This document shows positions 1 through 5,560 of a stretch of DNA of 11,917 nucleotides, piece after piece. The stretch covers positions 3,661 through 15,577 of the forward strand of contig DJWQ01000043.1 in the NCBI GenBank assembly GCA_002441045.1, in the 5' to 3' direction. Within the stretch, counting starts at the first letter, position 1; each line of letters begins with the position of its first letter. The translations under genes were made by a program, and so were the position numbers. Source of the DNA: Firmicutes bacterium UBA6226 (GTDB lineage Bacteria > Bacillota_A > Clostridia > Peptostreptococcales > Acidaminobacteraceae). The notes beneath the pieces were generated by a model. The model was not told the DNA's origin. It did no database searches and worked only from the letters and a program-made list of their open reading frames with translations.

Positions 1-2
1 CA

Positions 3-218
3 AAACCAATGATACAATCTGATGAAGAAAAGGCTCTAGAAGTACTAAGTCATACTTATCTCGCCTACTTCGACAAAATTCCCCACAACTGGCAGGTAAA
101 TCTGGAAAAAAGCATTCAATATCAGGATAGTGAAACAGAGTATATTGAAAGACTTAAACTCAACCAAGCTAATACGCTTAAGACGCACTTTAACGAAGTT
201 ATGCATATGGAGGTCTAA
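3..218 (+). CDS. C-terminal part of an unrecognised protein (5' end outside window)
   Basis: The frame is open from the left edge to a TAA at 216-218. An ATG lies at 9, but only eight bases precede it and no ribosome binding site can be seen, so this is more likely the tail of a longer protein than a complete 69-residue one. The visible part is hydrophilic, probably helical and without cysteine, membrane segment or a motif I recognise. The stop overlaps the start of the next gene (TAATG, 216-220), and the ribosome binding site of that next gene lies inside this reading frame (GGAGG at 209-213). The two are therefore very probably co-transcribed and translationally coupled, which ties this unknown protein to the ArsR-type regulator. 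I do not assign a function. Confidence 0.6.
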   Translation, partial: KPMIQSDEEKALEVLSHTYLAYFDKIPHNWQVNLEKSIQYQDSETEYIERLKLNQANTLKTHFNEVMHMEV

Positions 219-787
219 TGAACGAACTATCCCCTGAGCAATTGGTCAAACTATTTAAAGCATTAGCCGATCAGTCACGTGTTAAAATATTAGCCACCTT
301 ACTTGAAGAACCAAAATACGTCGAATTAATAGCTGAACGATTGGCTCTAACACCTTCTACTGTTTCTTTTCATCTTAAGAAACTTGAAGAAGTTGGTCTT
401 GTGGAAAAGAAAAAAGATCAGTATTACATCATATATTCCATACGCCTTGACCTACTCGAGTTACCACTCATCGAGCTACTTGAAGCGTCACAGCCTATGA
501 TTGACTCTGACGAACAGCGAGAGCAGGCTTATCGCTCAAATGTTTTAAAGCAGTTTATAAAATACAATCAGCTGATTACCATTCCCGTCCAAAGAAAAAA
601 ACGCATAATTATATTAGAGCACATTATCGAATCCTTTACCCCAAATACTGATTACCCAGAAAAAGAAGTCAATCGGATTCTAGCGCTCTTTCATGAGGAT
701 TTCGCTTTACTTCGTCGTTCGCTGATAGAAGAGCAACTGATGATTCGCAAGGATGGCATTTATCAAAGGGTACAAAGCCACACTTAA
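218..787 (+). CDS. ArsR-family winged-helix regulator with C-terminal DUF2087 domain
   Basis: Likely a cytoplasmic DNA-binding transcription regulator. Residues about 5-75 form the ArsR winged helix: LFKALADQSRVKIL (helices 1-2), then a helix-turn-helix around 35-58 with recognition helix TPSTVSFHLKKLEEVGLV, then a beta-wing near 63-75. Residues about 125-186 match DUF2087 (RKKRIIILEHI, YPEKEVNRIL, LFHEDFALLRRSLIEE, then a short wing-like end), which is often fused behind ArsR domains and is usually read as a second wHTH-like unit. The protein has no cysteine, and the ELCVCD-type metal site of ArsR/SmtB sensors is absent (VELIAERLALT in its place), so metal sensing is unlikely. The start is the ATG overlapping the upstream stop, with GGAGG at 209-213. 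It probably regulates its own transcription unit; the ligand is unknown. Confidence 0.9.
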   Translation: MNELSPEQLVKLFKALADQSRVKILATLLEEPKYVELIAERLALTPSTVSFHLKKLEEVGLVEKKKDQYYIIYSIRLDLLELPLIELLEASQPMIDSDEQREQAYRSNVLKQFIKYNQLITIPVQRKKRIIILEHIIESFTPNTDYPEKEVNRILALFHEDFALLRRSLIEEQLMIRKDGIYQRVQSHT

Positions 788-790
788 TCA

Positions 791-808
791 AATCTTCTAA
801 TTAAGATT
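791..808 (+). repeat. Short inverted repeat behind the regulator gene
   Basis: AATCTT (791-796) and AAGATT (803-808) form a perfect 6-bp inverted repeat with a 6-base spacer, starting three bases after the ArsR gene stop. The bases after it are T-rich (TGATTGCTTATTT), so it could act as a weak terminator. It also touches the proposed -35 element at 807-812, so it could instead be an operator. The stem is short and all but A+T-only, so neither reading is strong. Confidence 0.3.
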
Positions 809-835
809 GATTGCTTATTTATAAAGTTGTAAAAT
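807..835 (+). promoter_or_regulatory. Probable sigma-A type promoter of the 868-1167 gene
   Basis: TTGATT (807-812) and TAAAAT (830-835) are separated by exactly 17 bases. They match the consensus at four and five of six positions. Transcription would begin near 842, leaving a leader of about 25 bases that contains AAGGAG at 855-860. This suggests the small gene has its own promoter besides any readthrough from the regulator gene. Confidence 0.5.
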
Positions 836-867
836 AGATAAGGAATGAATACACAAGGAGATTGATT

Positions 868-1167
868 ATGCTAAATATGTTCATTAAGTCTATGCAATTA
901 GACGAAGAAAAAAGAATTGTTGTCGTTATACAAGATGCTATTGCTGAGTATTTTTTAAAGGATGAGTCTAAAAAAATGTTGAAGGATATGGCTCAAAAGT
1001 CTTTGGGTGATGCTTTCATTAAACTAGAGGTTGCCAAAACAAGCTTTAGAGTAACTGTAACTGAAGGTACGGAAGAAGAGAGCATGAAAATTATCGAATC
1101 AGAAATTATGAAAGCGATTGAAATGGCTATGTCTTTCATGTCTCAAATGAATCCAGATAACAAATAA
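868..1167 (+). CDS. Small hypothetical cytoplasmic protein (99 aa)
   Basis: Family not recognised. A TTG at 862 is in frame, but AAGGAG at 855-860 sits seven bases before the ATG at 868, so the ATG is the better start. The protein is charged and methionine-rich, with no membrane segment, signal peptide or cysteine. Its pattern suggests an alpha/beta fold: a strand at 17-22 (RIVVVI), helices about 23-48, strands at 50-55 and 59-66 (FRVTVTEG), and a long C-terminal helix about 68-94 rich in Glu and Met. The strand-helix-LG-strand order faintly recalls the C-terminal domain of DNA polymerase III tau in Firmicutes, but that is only an impression. It has its own promoter (807-835) and ends at a strong terminator (1180-1217), so it is probably monocistronic. 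Confidence 0.75.
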   Translation: MLNMFIKSMQLDEEKRIVVVIQDAIAEYFLKDESKKMLKDMAQKSLGDAFIKLEVAKTSFRVTVTEGTEEESMKIIESEIMKAIEMAMSFMSQMNPDNK

Positions 1168-1179
1168 TAGACTTAAATA

Positions 1180-1217
1180 AATGGTGCGCTCTGTTTCAAT
1201 CAGAGGCACCATTATTT
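1180..1217. terminator. Bidirectional Rho-independent terminator
   Basis: AATGGTGC-G-CTCTG (1180-1193) pairs with CAGAGGCACCATT (1201-1213) to make a 13-bp stem with one bulged G at 1188 and a 7-base loop. It is followed by ATTTTAT on the plus strand and by TTATTTAAG on the minus strand. It lies exactly between two convergent genes that end at 1167 and 1217, so it very likely stops transcription from both sides. Confidence 0.9.
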
Positions 1218-1696
1218 TATACAGTCAACACGATATCAAATTCAAATGGAAAGCATTCGGCTACCTTTCTTACATAATCAACTTTATAGCCTTGCCCGTC
1301 CTTATAAAAAAATCCCTGATCCAATTCGACCTTCACATAGCACATATCGGGATCTGATTCATTGTTATGCTTAAAATACCAAGGCTCAAAAACCTTAATT
1401 AATGTTTCTCTTATGTCCAGATTTTTAGGGTCAAGTGGGTGTCCAATATTTGAAGCAATACCTGAAAAGCTGTAATTCATAAAGGTTAATGCAACATTTG
1501 GATTTTCTTCAATCTCACGTACTTTCCTTGATTTGGCATAAGTAACGATATAAAAGCAGCCCTTATCGTAGAATGTATCAACAAACCTAACTGAGGGAAT
1601 ATTCTTAGATGCAGTTGCCAATGCAAACTGATAATCTTTGGCAAACAATTGCTGCATAACCTCTTGTGCAACAGTATAAGTATCATTATTCGTCAT
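1217..1696 (-). CDS. Pyridoxamine 5'-phosphate oxidase-like (PNPOx split-barrel) flavoprotein
   Basis: Predicted cytoplasmic FMN-binding split beta-barrel protein of 159 residues, in the usual size range of the small PNPOx-like family. Visible elements are strand QFALATAS (23-30), PSVRFV (34-39) and the segment CFYIVTYAKSRKVREIEENPNVAL (47-70), which corresponds to the family's flavin-contacting strand, the small-Lys/Ser turn and the 'NP.VAL' motif. True PNPOx activity is not implied: such proteins include flavin reductases, nitroimidazole-resistance proteins and many of unknown substrate. Start: ATG at 1696 with AGGAGG at 1703-1708. It begins 65 bases after the preceding minus-strand gene and ends at the shared terminator. 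A 15-base palindrome (1713-1727) lies just upstream of its ribosome binding site. Confidence 0.85.
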   Translation of the reverse strand: MTNNDTYTVAQEVMQQLFAKDYQFALATASKNIPSVRFVDTFYDKGCFYIVTYAKSRKVREIEENPNVALTFMNYSFSGIASNIGHPLDPKNLDIRETLIKVFEPWYFKHNNESDPDMCYVKVELDQGFFYKDGQGYKVDYVRKVAECFPFEFDIVLTV

Positions 1697-1712
1697 CCTA
1701 AACCTCCTGCTT

Positions 1713-1727
1713 ATATTCGTAGAATAT
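1713..1727. promoter_or_regulatory. Small palindrome upstream of the PNPOx-like gene
   Basis: ATATTC-GTA-GAATAT is a perfect 6-bp inverted repeat around three bases, placed only a few bases upstream of AGGAGG of the flavoprotein gene. It is in the right place for an operator or leader hairpin. It is short and A+T rich, so chance is a real alternative. Confidence 0.3.
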
Positions 1728-1761
1728 GTGCTTTGGTGCTTTCACAATTAAGTATCCCGCT

Positions 1762-2112
1762 TCATCCTGATGACTTCTTATAGTAATTTCTCTTCTTGCG
1801 AATAATTTGAAAAAAAGGGATTTCATACATAGCAAAATCCGAATCATCTGTAATTAGCTTCACACGAAACTTCGTAAGAATTTTTAGCCATGCATCAGAG
1901 CTTAGTTCTGCACGAGTCATTATTTTTGACTCAACTGCGTTCCACAGTGTTAGGTTAAGTGAAAAACCAAGAGAGAATATAATTATTTGCTCTAAATAAT
2001 CTCTTATTACACTTATGTATTCATTAGATTTGGATTTTGCGACTACTAACAAACTAAAAAGAAAAGCTAATAAAATAAAATTGCTTATAAACGACTTGAT
2101 TTTTTCAAACAT
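1762..2112 (-). CDS. Small hypothetical membrane protein (116 aa)
   Basis: Family not recognised. The start ATG at 2112 is preceded by AAAGGTGG with about five bases of spacing, which supports a real gene. Residues about 11-25 (NFILLAFLFSLLVVA) form a clear membrane segment behind a short basic start (MFEKIKSF). Residues 42-58 (QIIIFSLGFSLNLTLWN) are hydrophobic enough to be a second membrane segment. The remaining 60 residues are mixed charge and end in a basic tail (IRKKRNYYKKSSG). With two membrane passes both ends would lie on the same, probably cytoplasmic, side. Upstream is a 210-base gap with a 12-bp inverted repeat; downstream is the PNPOx-like gene in the same direction. Nothing in the sequence indicates its job. 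Confidence 0.65.
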   Translation of the reverse strand: MFEKIKSFISNFILLAFLFSLLVVAKSKSNEYISVIRDYLEQIIIFSLGFSLNLTLWNAVESKIMTRAELSSDAWLKILTKFRVKLITDDSDFAMYEIPFFQIIRKKRNYYKKSSG

Positions 2113-2208
2113 TTACCCCACCTTTAAGTTCTTTTTTCTTTAAACACTCAATAATTTAACCGAACTCCTACAAACTTAGTCTACCATAATTCATATGTAT
2201 TAGAATTA

Positions 2209-2223
2209 GAATTATATTAATTC
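2209..2223. repeat. Palindrome in the 2113-2322 gap
   Basis: GAATTA-TAT-TAATTC is a perfect 6-bp inverted repeat around three bases, about 100 bases upstream of the small membrane protein gene. It could be an operator for that gene's promoter, but the local sequence is very A+T rich and I see no convincing -35/-10 pair to place it against. Confidence 0.25.
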
Positions 2224-2235
2224 CAATTACTTTAC

Positions 2236-2285
2236 AAAGGCAATGCCTTTACACAAAACTTTTAATTAGATTATGTAAAGGCATT
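2236..2285. repeat. 12-bp inverted repeat with a competing 7-bp palindrome
   Basis: AATGCCTTTACA (2242-2253) and TGTAAAGGCATT (2274-2285) are perfect 12-bp complements around a 20-base loop. The left arm also takes part in a second palindrome, AAAGGCA-A-TGCCTTT (2236-2250). The two stems cannot form together. It lies between the Gre-like gene and the small membrane protein gene. There is no T-run after the stem in the minus direction, so it is not a standard Rho-independent terminator. Confidence 0.6.
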
Positions 2286-2322
2286 AAAAACTATCAATCA
2301 ATTGATGCGTTTCTTCAACCCA

Positions 2323-2736
2323 TCACGAATATTTAATTTGTAAGATTTTATATTGGATAATACCCTGAGGCGTTTCAACCGCGACAGGTTCATTTTTTCC
2401 TTTTAGCAAAAGTGCTTTTCCTATAGGCGATAAATAAGAAGCCGCTTCTAAGTCACCTAGCGCAATGTCATCGCTAGGTGATACGATCTTAAAGTCCATG
2501 CGTTCTCCATCTTCTATCGATTCCACTGTGACCGTTGAACGAATCAAAACGACTGGCAGGTTCGATAAATCATCCATCTGATGACGATGTTTCTTCACCT
2601 GCTCCGAATAAGCGCGCATCTTCTCCTCATAGGCACTCTTTTCCAATTGATTCTTTCCAAAATATTTTTCACTCACTTCTAGCAAATCCTGCTCCAACCA
2701 GCTTAAATGCTGCTGCAACAACACATGACCAGACAT
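2323..2736 (-). CDS. GreA/GreB-family C-terminal domain protein with a short, atypical coiled coil
   Basis: Likely binds RNA polymerase through its Gre-type C-terminal domain. Residues about 62-135 match that FKBP-like domain: STVTVESIEDGE (67-78), MDFKIVSP (80-87), YLSPIGKALL (101-110) and a final VAVETPQGIIQYKILQI (118-134). The N-terminal 58 residues are probably a helical hairpin, about 15 shorter than in GreA. The tip motif GDLSENAEY, which holds the acidic residues that stimulate RNA cleavage, is not recognisable (GKNQLEKSAYEE at 27-38). It may therefore not be a classical cleavage factor and could act like the Gfh1/Rnk group; this is inference. Start: AAAGGAGG at 2743-2750 abuts the ATG at 2742, while the ATG at 2736 has six bases of spacing, so 2736 is chosen (137 aa). 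Confidence 0.8.
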   Translation of the reverse strand: MSGHVLLQQHLSWLEQDLLEVSEKYFGKNQLEKSAYEEKMRAYSEQVKKHRHQMDDLSNLPVVLIRSTVTVESIEDGERMDFKIVSPSDDIALGDLEAASYLSPIGKALLLKGKNEPVAVETPQGIIQYKILQIKYS

Positions 2737-2770
2737 ACTCATCCTCCTTTAAGGGTCTATTTTTTATACA

Positions 2771-2791
2771 TTTAATGGAAGTGCCATTAAA
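2771..2791. repeat. 8-bp hairpin in the leader of the Gre-like gene
   Basis: TTTAATGG (2771-2778) and CCATTAAA (2784-2791) are perfect complements around a five-base loop, about 20 bases upstream of the ribosome binding site of the Gre-like gene. On the minus strand the stem is followed by TGTATAAAA. It could be a leader hairpin, or an operator covering a weak promoter with TATAAA as its -10 element. Confidence 0.4.
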
Positions 2792-2799
2792 ATGCAACA

Positions 2800-2825
2800 A
2801 GGCATCCCGCTTTCACGGAATGCCT
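2800..2825 (-). terminator. Probable Rho-independent terminator of the 2972-3562 gene
   Basis: AGGCATCCCG (2800-2809) pairs with CGGAATGCCT (2816-2825) with one mismatch and a six-base loop. Read on the minus strand the stem is followed by TGTTGCATTTT, a moderate T-rich tract. It lies about 150 bases after the minus-strand gene that ends at 2972. If the promoter proposed at 2837-2865 is real, the same hairpin would instead form at the 5' end of the Gre-like mRNA. Confidence 0.5.
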
Positions 2826-2836
2826 ATCATAACCAT

Positions 2837-2865
2837 ATCATGGAAAAGATGAAAATACAAGTCAA
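2837..2865 (-). promoter_or_regulatory. Possible promoter of the Gre-like gene
   Basis: On the minus strand TTGACT (2860-2865) is followed after 17 bases by CATGAT (2837-2842), matching the -35 consensus at five and the -10 consensus at four of six positions. Transcription would start near 2830 and give a leader of about 95 bases containing both hairpins (2800-2825 and 2771-2791). The -10 element is poor, so this is tentative. Confidence 0.35.
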
Positions 2866-2971
2866 TAACAATTTGTCACTTCCATATGTTTTACGTTTTA
2901 CAACTTTTATGCCTGCAGAAGTGTTAATATTTAGGAAATTTATGTATTCGTGAAACATTTAGTATTACAAA

Positions 2972-3562
2972 TCAGTTAACCATTTTCTTAATGACTGAGT
3001 TTCTCCATTCATCATATGTTAGTTTAGATTTTTCTTCAATGGTTTTGCCATCTAATGTATAAACCTGACTTCCCAACAACATCATTCCTTGATGACACAC
3101 TAAACTGTATCCACCCAAAACTTGATCCTCACATTTCACGATGTAAACTCTTGTCATGTTGGGATAAATCACTTTAAAACGATACGTTAAACCACTCTTT
3201 ATCGTCTCATATATTCGCTTTATACTGCTGTCTAATGGATGATTTGTAACCAAGTAACCTTCAACTGTAAGTGGTTTATCTAGTAGACTCTCATAGTTCA
3301 AATCGATAAGTGCAAGTTTTTTTATGTCATTAAATGAGACCGTACCACGATGATAGTAAATTTGGCTACTACCTATGTATTCCAAAACGTTATATCCCTT
3401 ATCCTCTAAAAACATTTTAGCCATTTTGTTATTTTCATTTAACGTTTCTAGATTGCCTTTTGGAATCGCATTGAATTTGTAATAACCTATACCTATAGCT
3501 GCGATTAACAGGCAAGTAAGCAAAAGAACAACTCCTTTTAAGCGTTTATTCTTAATTTTCAA
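2972..3562 (-). CDS. Membrane-anchored extracytoplasmic hypothetical protein (196 aa)
   Basis: Family not recognised. After a basic start (MKIKNKRLKG) residues about 11-27 form one hydrophobic segment, best read as a signal anchor or uncleaved signal. The remaining ~165 residues would lie outside the cell. That part contains only two cysteines, C144 and C156, which could form a disulfide. The cysteine at 17 follows LLT and is not a good lipobox. Start: a GTG at 3598 is in frame, but it lies only four bases after the terminator stem (3602-3628) and has no ribosome binding site. A TTG at 3562 has AAAAGGGTGG at 3571-3580 with eight bases of spacing and begins a typical MKIKNK sequence, so it is chosen. 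The gene follows the ABC exporter genes but is separated from them by the terminator. Confidence 0.75.
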   Translation of the reverse strand: MKIKNKRLKGVVLLLTCLLIAAIGIGYYKFNAIPKGNLETLNENNKMAKMFLEDKGYNVLEYIGSSQIYYHRGTVSFNDIKKLALIDLNYESLLDKPLTVEGYLVTNHPLDSSIKRIYETIKSGLTYRFKVIYPNMTRVYIVKCEDQVLGGYSLVCHQGMMLLGSQVYTLDGKTIEEKSKLTYDEWRNSVIKKMVN

Positions 3563-3601
3563 TCTGACCACCACCCTTTTGCACCTCAAAATGTACACAC
3601 A

Positions 3602-3628
3602 AAAGTCTACCCAACTCGGGTAGACTTT
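3602..3628 (-). terminator. Rho-independent terminator after the ABC exporter genes
   Basis: AAAGTCTACCC (3602-3612) and GGGTAGACTTT (3618-3628) are perfect 11-bp complements with a five-base loop. On the minus strand the stem ends in a T-run (TTTTGTGTGT), the usual form of an intrinsic terminator. It lies about 130 bases beyond the stop of the second ABC gene and just before the hypothetical gene starting at 3562. Confidence 0.75.
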
Positions 3629-3633
3629 GAATA

Positions 3634-3661
3634 TTTTGCCACAATCTCGTCTGTGGTAAAA
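3634..3661. repeat. Second hairpin next to the exporter terminator
   Basis: TTTTGCCACA (3634-3643) and TGTGGTAAAA (3652-3661) form a 10-bp stem with one G-T pair and an eight-base loop, immediately upstream, in the minus direction, of the terminator stem. It has no T-run of its own. It could protect the 3' end of the exporter mRNA or form part of a leader of the gene at 3562. Confidence 0.45.
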
Positions 3662-3760
3662 CCTAAGGAATCAATGTCCGAAGATTATTATTAATTATAG
3701 TATAATTCAACCTCAAGGTATACTTTTTTCCCAAACGTTGGCCCAAAACGCCTAAATGAA

Positions 3761-5560
3761 TCATGCAGTATAAAAAACAGCTTGTGCATTAAATAATTTT
3801 TCATAAACGTTACCATGATCCTTAATGAGTTCATCATGATGGCCAGATTGTATGATTCTACCTTCTTGAAAAACCAAAACGCGATCACAGAAACGACAAC
3901 TTGAAAGACGATGAGAAATGTAAATCGCCGTTCTATTTTGAACCAATTGATCAAACTTCATATAAATATCATATTCTGCAATTGGGTCTAAAGCTGCAGT
4001 CGGTTCATCTAAAATTACTATTGGCGCTTCTTTATATAACGCACGTGCAATGGTAAGCTTTTGTGACTGACCACCCGAAAACTTTGTCGCTGATTTGTCA
4101 TAACTTTTATCTAACATGGTCTCGACTTTATTTGGTAACACTTGCAAGTCGTCCCACATCCCTACTTCTTTTAAAATTCGCGTCAGTTTTTCATCAGCTG
4201 CTGCTTTCTCGTTTTTCATCTTACTCGTCACATTTTCTTCTACAGTCAATCCTAACAACTTATAGTCCTGAAAAACAGCCGAGATCAGCGTCATATATTG
4301 ATCATATTTGATGTCTTGAATATCCATGCCGTTTAACGTTATTTTCCCAGAAGTGGGCTTATACAATCGCGTCAACAGCTTGACGAAAGTCGTCTTCCCT
4401 GCACCATTTAAACCAATAATCGATATTTTTTCATTTGGTTTAATATTCACAGAAATATTCGATAAGGTATTTTCTGTCGCTCTTGGGTATTTGAAACTCA
4501 CATCGTGAAACTCAATAGTGTAGTCATCTGTTAGTTCTATGTTTTTATCCCCTGTCATATCTGATGTTGGTATCTCTTCATATGCGACGAGAAGTTGAAG
4601 CTGATGGCTGATTCTATAGGCTTCCATAAAACTACTTACAAAGTTATTTAAGCTTGCACTAAATTTCCCAACAGCTCCGGCATAAAGCATAAAATTTCCT
4701 ACAGTAACGAATCCCTTAAGTGCTCTATAAACCAAAAATGCATAAATGGCTACCATCTGAATCTGCGCATTTACATTGACCAATCCATTTAGGCGACTTA
4801 TTCCGCCATAAACCTTTATATAGATTTTGTTGGTCTGTACATTAACGCGATCCATTTTATCCAGTATCATCCTAAAGCTTTTATATAGCCTGATATCCTT
4901 AGCAATCTCAAGATCGCCAGATTGATTGATATAGTAGACAAACTCTCGGTTCGCATTCACTGACTCTGTGGATTCTTTATAGTAAAGTGCTTGTATTTTT
5001 TTAAAGATAAAGCTATTGATCCAAACCACTACGATAACAAGTAGAAGTACCCAAGGGCTAAAGGTCCAGATAAGTACAGAAAGTGACAAAATTAAAAAAG
5101 ACTCGTTGACAATTTTTGAAAGTGCATTTACCATGCCAAACATCAATCCATGGTTTCTAACTGCAAATAGAGCACGTTCCTTTAAGTTTAGAACATCTGG
5201 ATCTTCGACATTTTCAAAATCCAAATCCACGGTTTTAGCAGAAATATAACGTTCAAATGCATTGTTAAATTGATCCGTTTGCAGATCACAACGTGCCTGC
5301 AAGATTTTTTCAAATAGACTAAATATAAAATTCAAACCTGCAATCGCAATTATCATTCCCACTAATATCTCAGTTCTTTGTGCCCCCATCAATTCATCGA
5401 CGATGAATTTTGGACCAAAAATAAAAATGAGCGGTCTTAGCGTTTTAAATAAAGATAAACCCAGCAGTGTTAAACTGTATCTAGGTGCTAATTGATGCAC
5501 TAGCTTAGTGAAATATTTGAACACTTGCAAGGTTGTATGTTTCGATTCATTTGGTTTCAT
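3761..5560 (-). CDS. ABC exporter half-transporter (fused permease and ATPase), second subunit
   Basis: A 599-residue half-transporter in the plasma membrane, predicted to couple ATP hydrolysis to export. The N-terminal ~325 residues form the transmembrane domain, with hydrophobic segments near 27-50, 66-84, 152-186 and 262-300. The ATPase domain follows from about 348: aromatic A-loop Y358, Walker A GLNGAGKTT (383-391), Q-loop Q431, signature FSGGQ (494-498), Walker B IVILDEP (514-520), D-loop ALD (523-525) and switch H550. All catalytic residues are present. There is no C39 peptidase domain. The ATG at 5560 overlaps the stop of the first subunit (TAATG), with GGAGGTGA at 5568-5575, so translation is coupled and a heterodimer with the 5560-7374 product is likely. 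The substrate is unknown; I see no precursor peptide gene next to it. Confidence 0.93.
   Translation of the reverse strand: MKPNESKHTTLQVFKYFTKLVHQLAPRYSLTLLGLSLFKTLRPLIFIFGPKFIVDELMGAQRTEILVGMIIAIAGLNFIFSLFEKILQARCDLQTDQFNNAFERYISAKTVDLDFENVEDPDVLNLKERALFAVRNHGLMFGMVNALSKIVNESFLILSLSVLIWTFSPWVLLLVIVVVWINSFIFKKIQALYYKESTESVNANREFVYYINQSGDLEIAKDIRLYKSFRMILDKMDRVNVQTNKIYIKVYGGISRLNGLVNVNAQIQMVAIYAFLVYRALKGFVTVGNFMLYAGAVGKFSASLNNFVSSFMEAYRISHQLQLLVAYEEIPTSDMTGDKNIELTDDYTIEFHDVSFKYPRATENTLSNISVNIKPNEKISIIGLNGAGKTTFVKLLTRLYKPTSGKITLNGMDIQDIKYDQYMTLISAVFQDYKLLGLTVEENVTSKMKNEKAAADEKLTRILKEVGMWDDLQVLPNKVETMLDKSYDKSATKFSGGQSQKLTIARALYKEAPIVILDEPTAALDPIAEYDIYMKFDQLVQNRTAIYISHRLSSCRFCDRVLVFQEGRIIQSGHHDELIKDHGNVYEKLFNAQAVFYTA

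Noticed and set aside
2535..2852. 105-codon plus-strand open frame opposite the Gre-like gene
   Set aside because: It is antisense to a gene with a recognisable domain, has no convincing ribosome binding site and encodes a low-complexity Ser/Pro-rich sequence.
2888..2901. Tandem repeat GTTTTAC-GTTTTAC
   Set aside because: Only two 7-base copies in A+T-rich intergenic DNA; easily due to chance.
3500..3540. Lipoprotein signal in the 2972-3562 protein (cysteine 17 after LLT)
   Set aside because: The residue before the cysteine is Thr rather than Gly/Ala/Ser, and the hydrophobic part before it is too short.
3563..3598. Upstream in-frame GTG start (3598) for the membrane-anchored protein ending at 2972
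   Set aside because: It lies four bases after the terminator stem at 3602-3628 and has no ribosome binding site. TTG at 3562 has a good one and gives a normal basic start before the membrane segment.
3691..3954. 87-codon minus-strand frame overlapping the end of the second ABC gene
   Set aside because: Most of it lies within the ATPase domain coding region in another frame, and no ribosome binding site precedes it.
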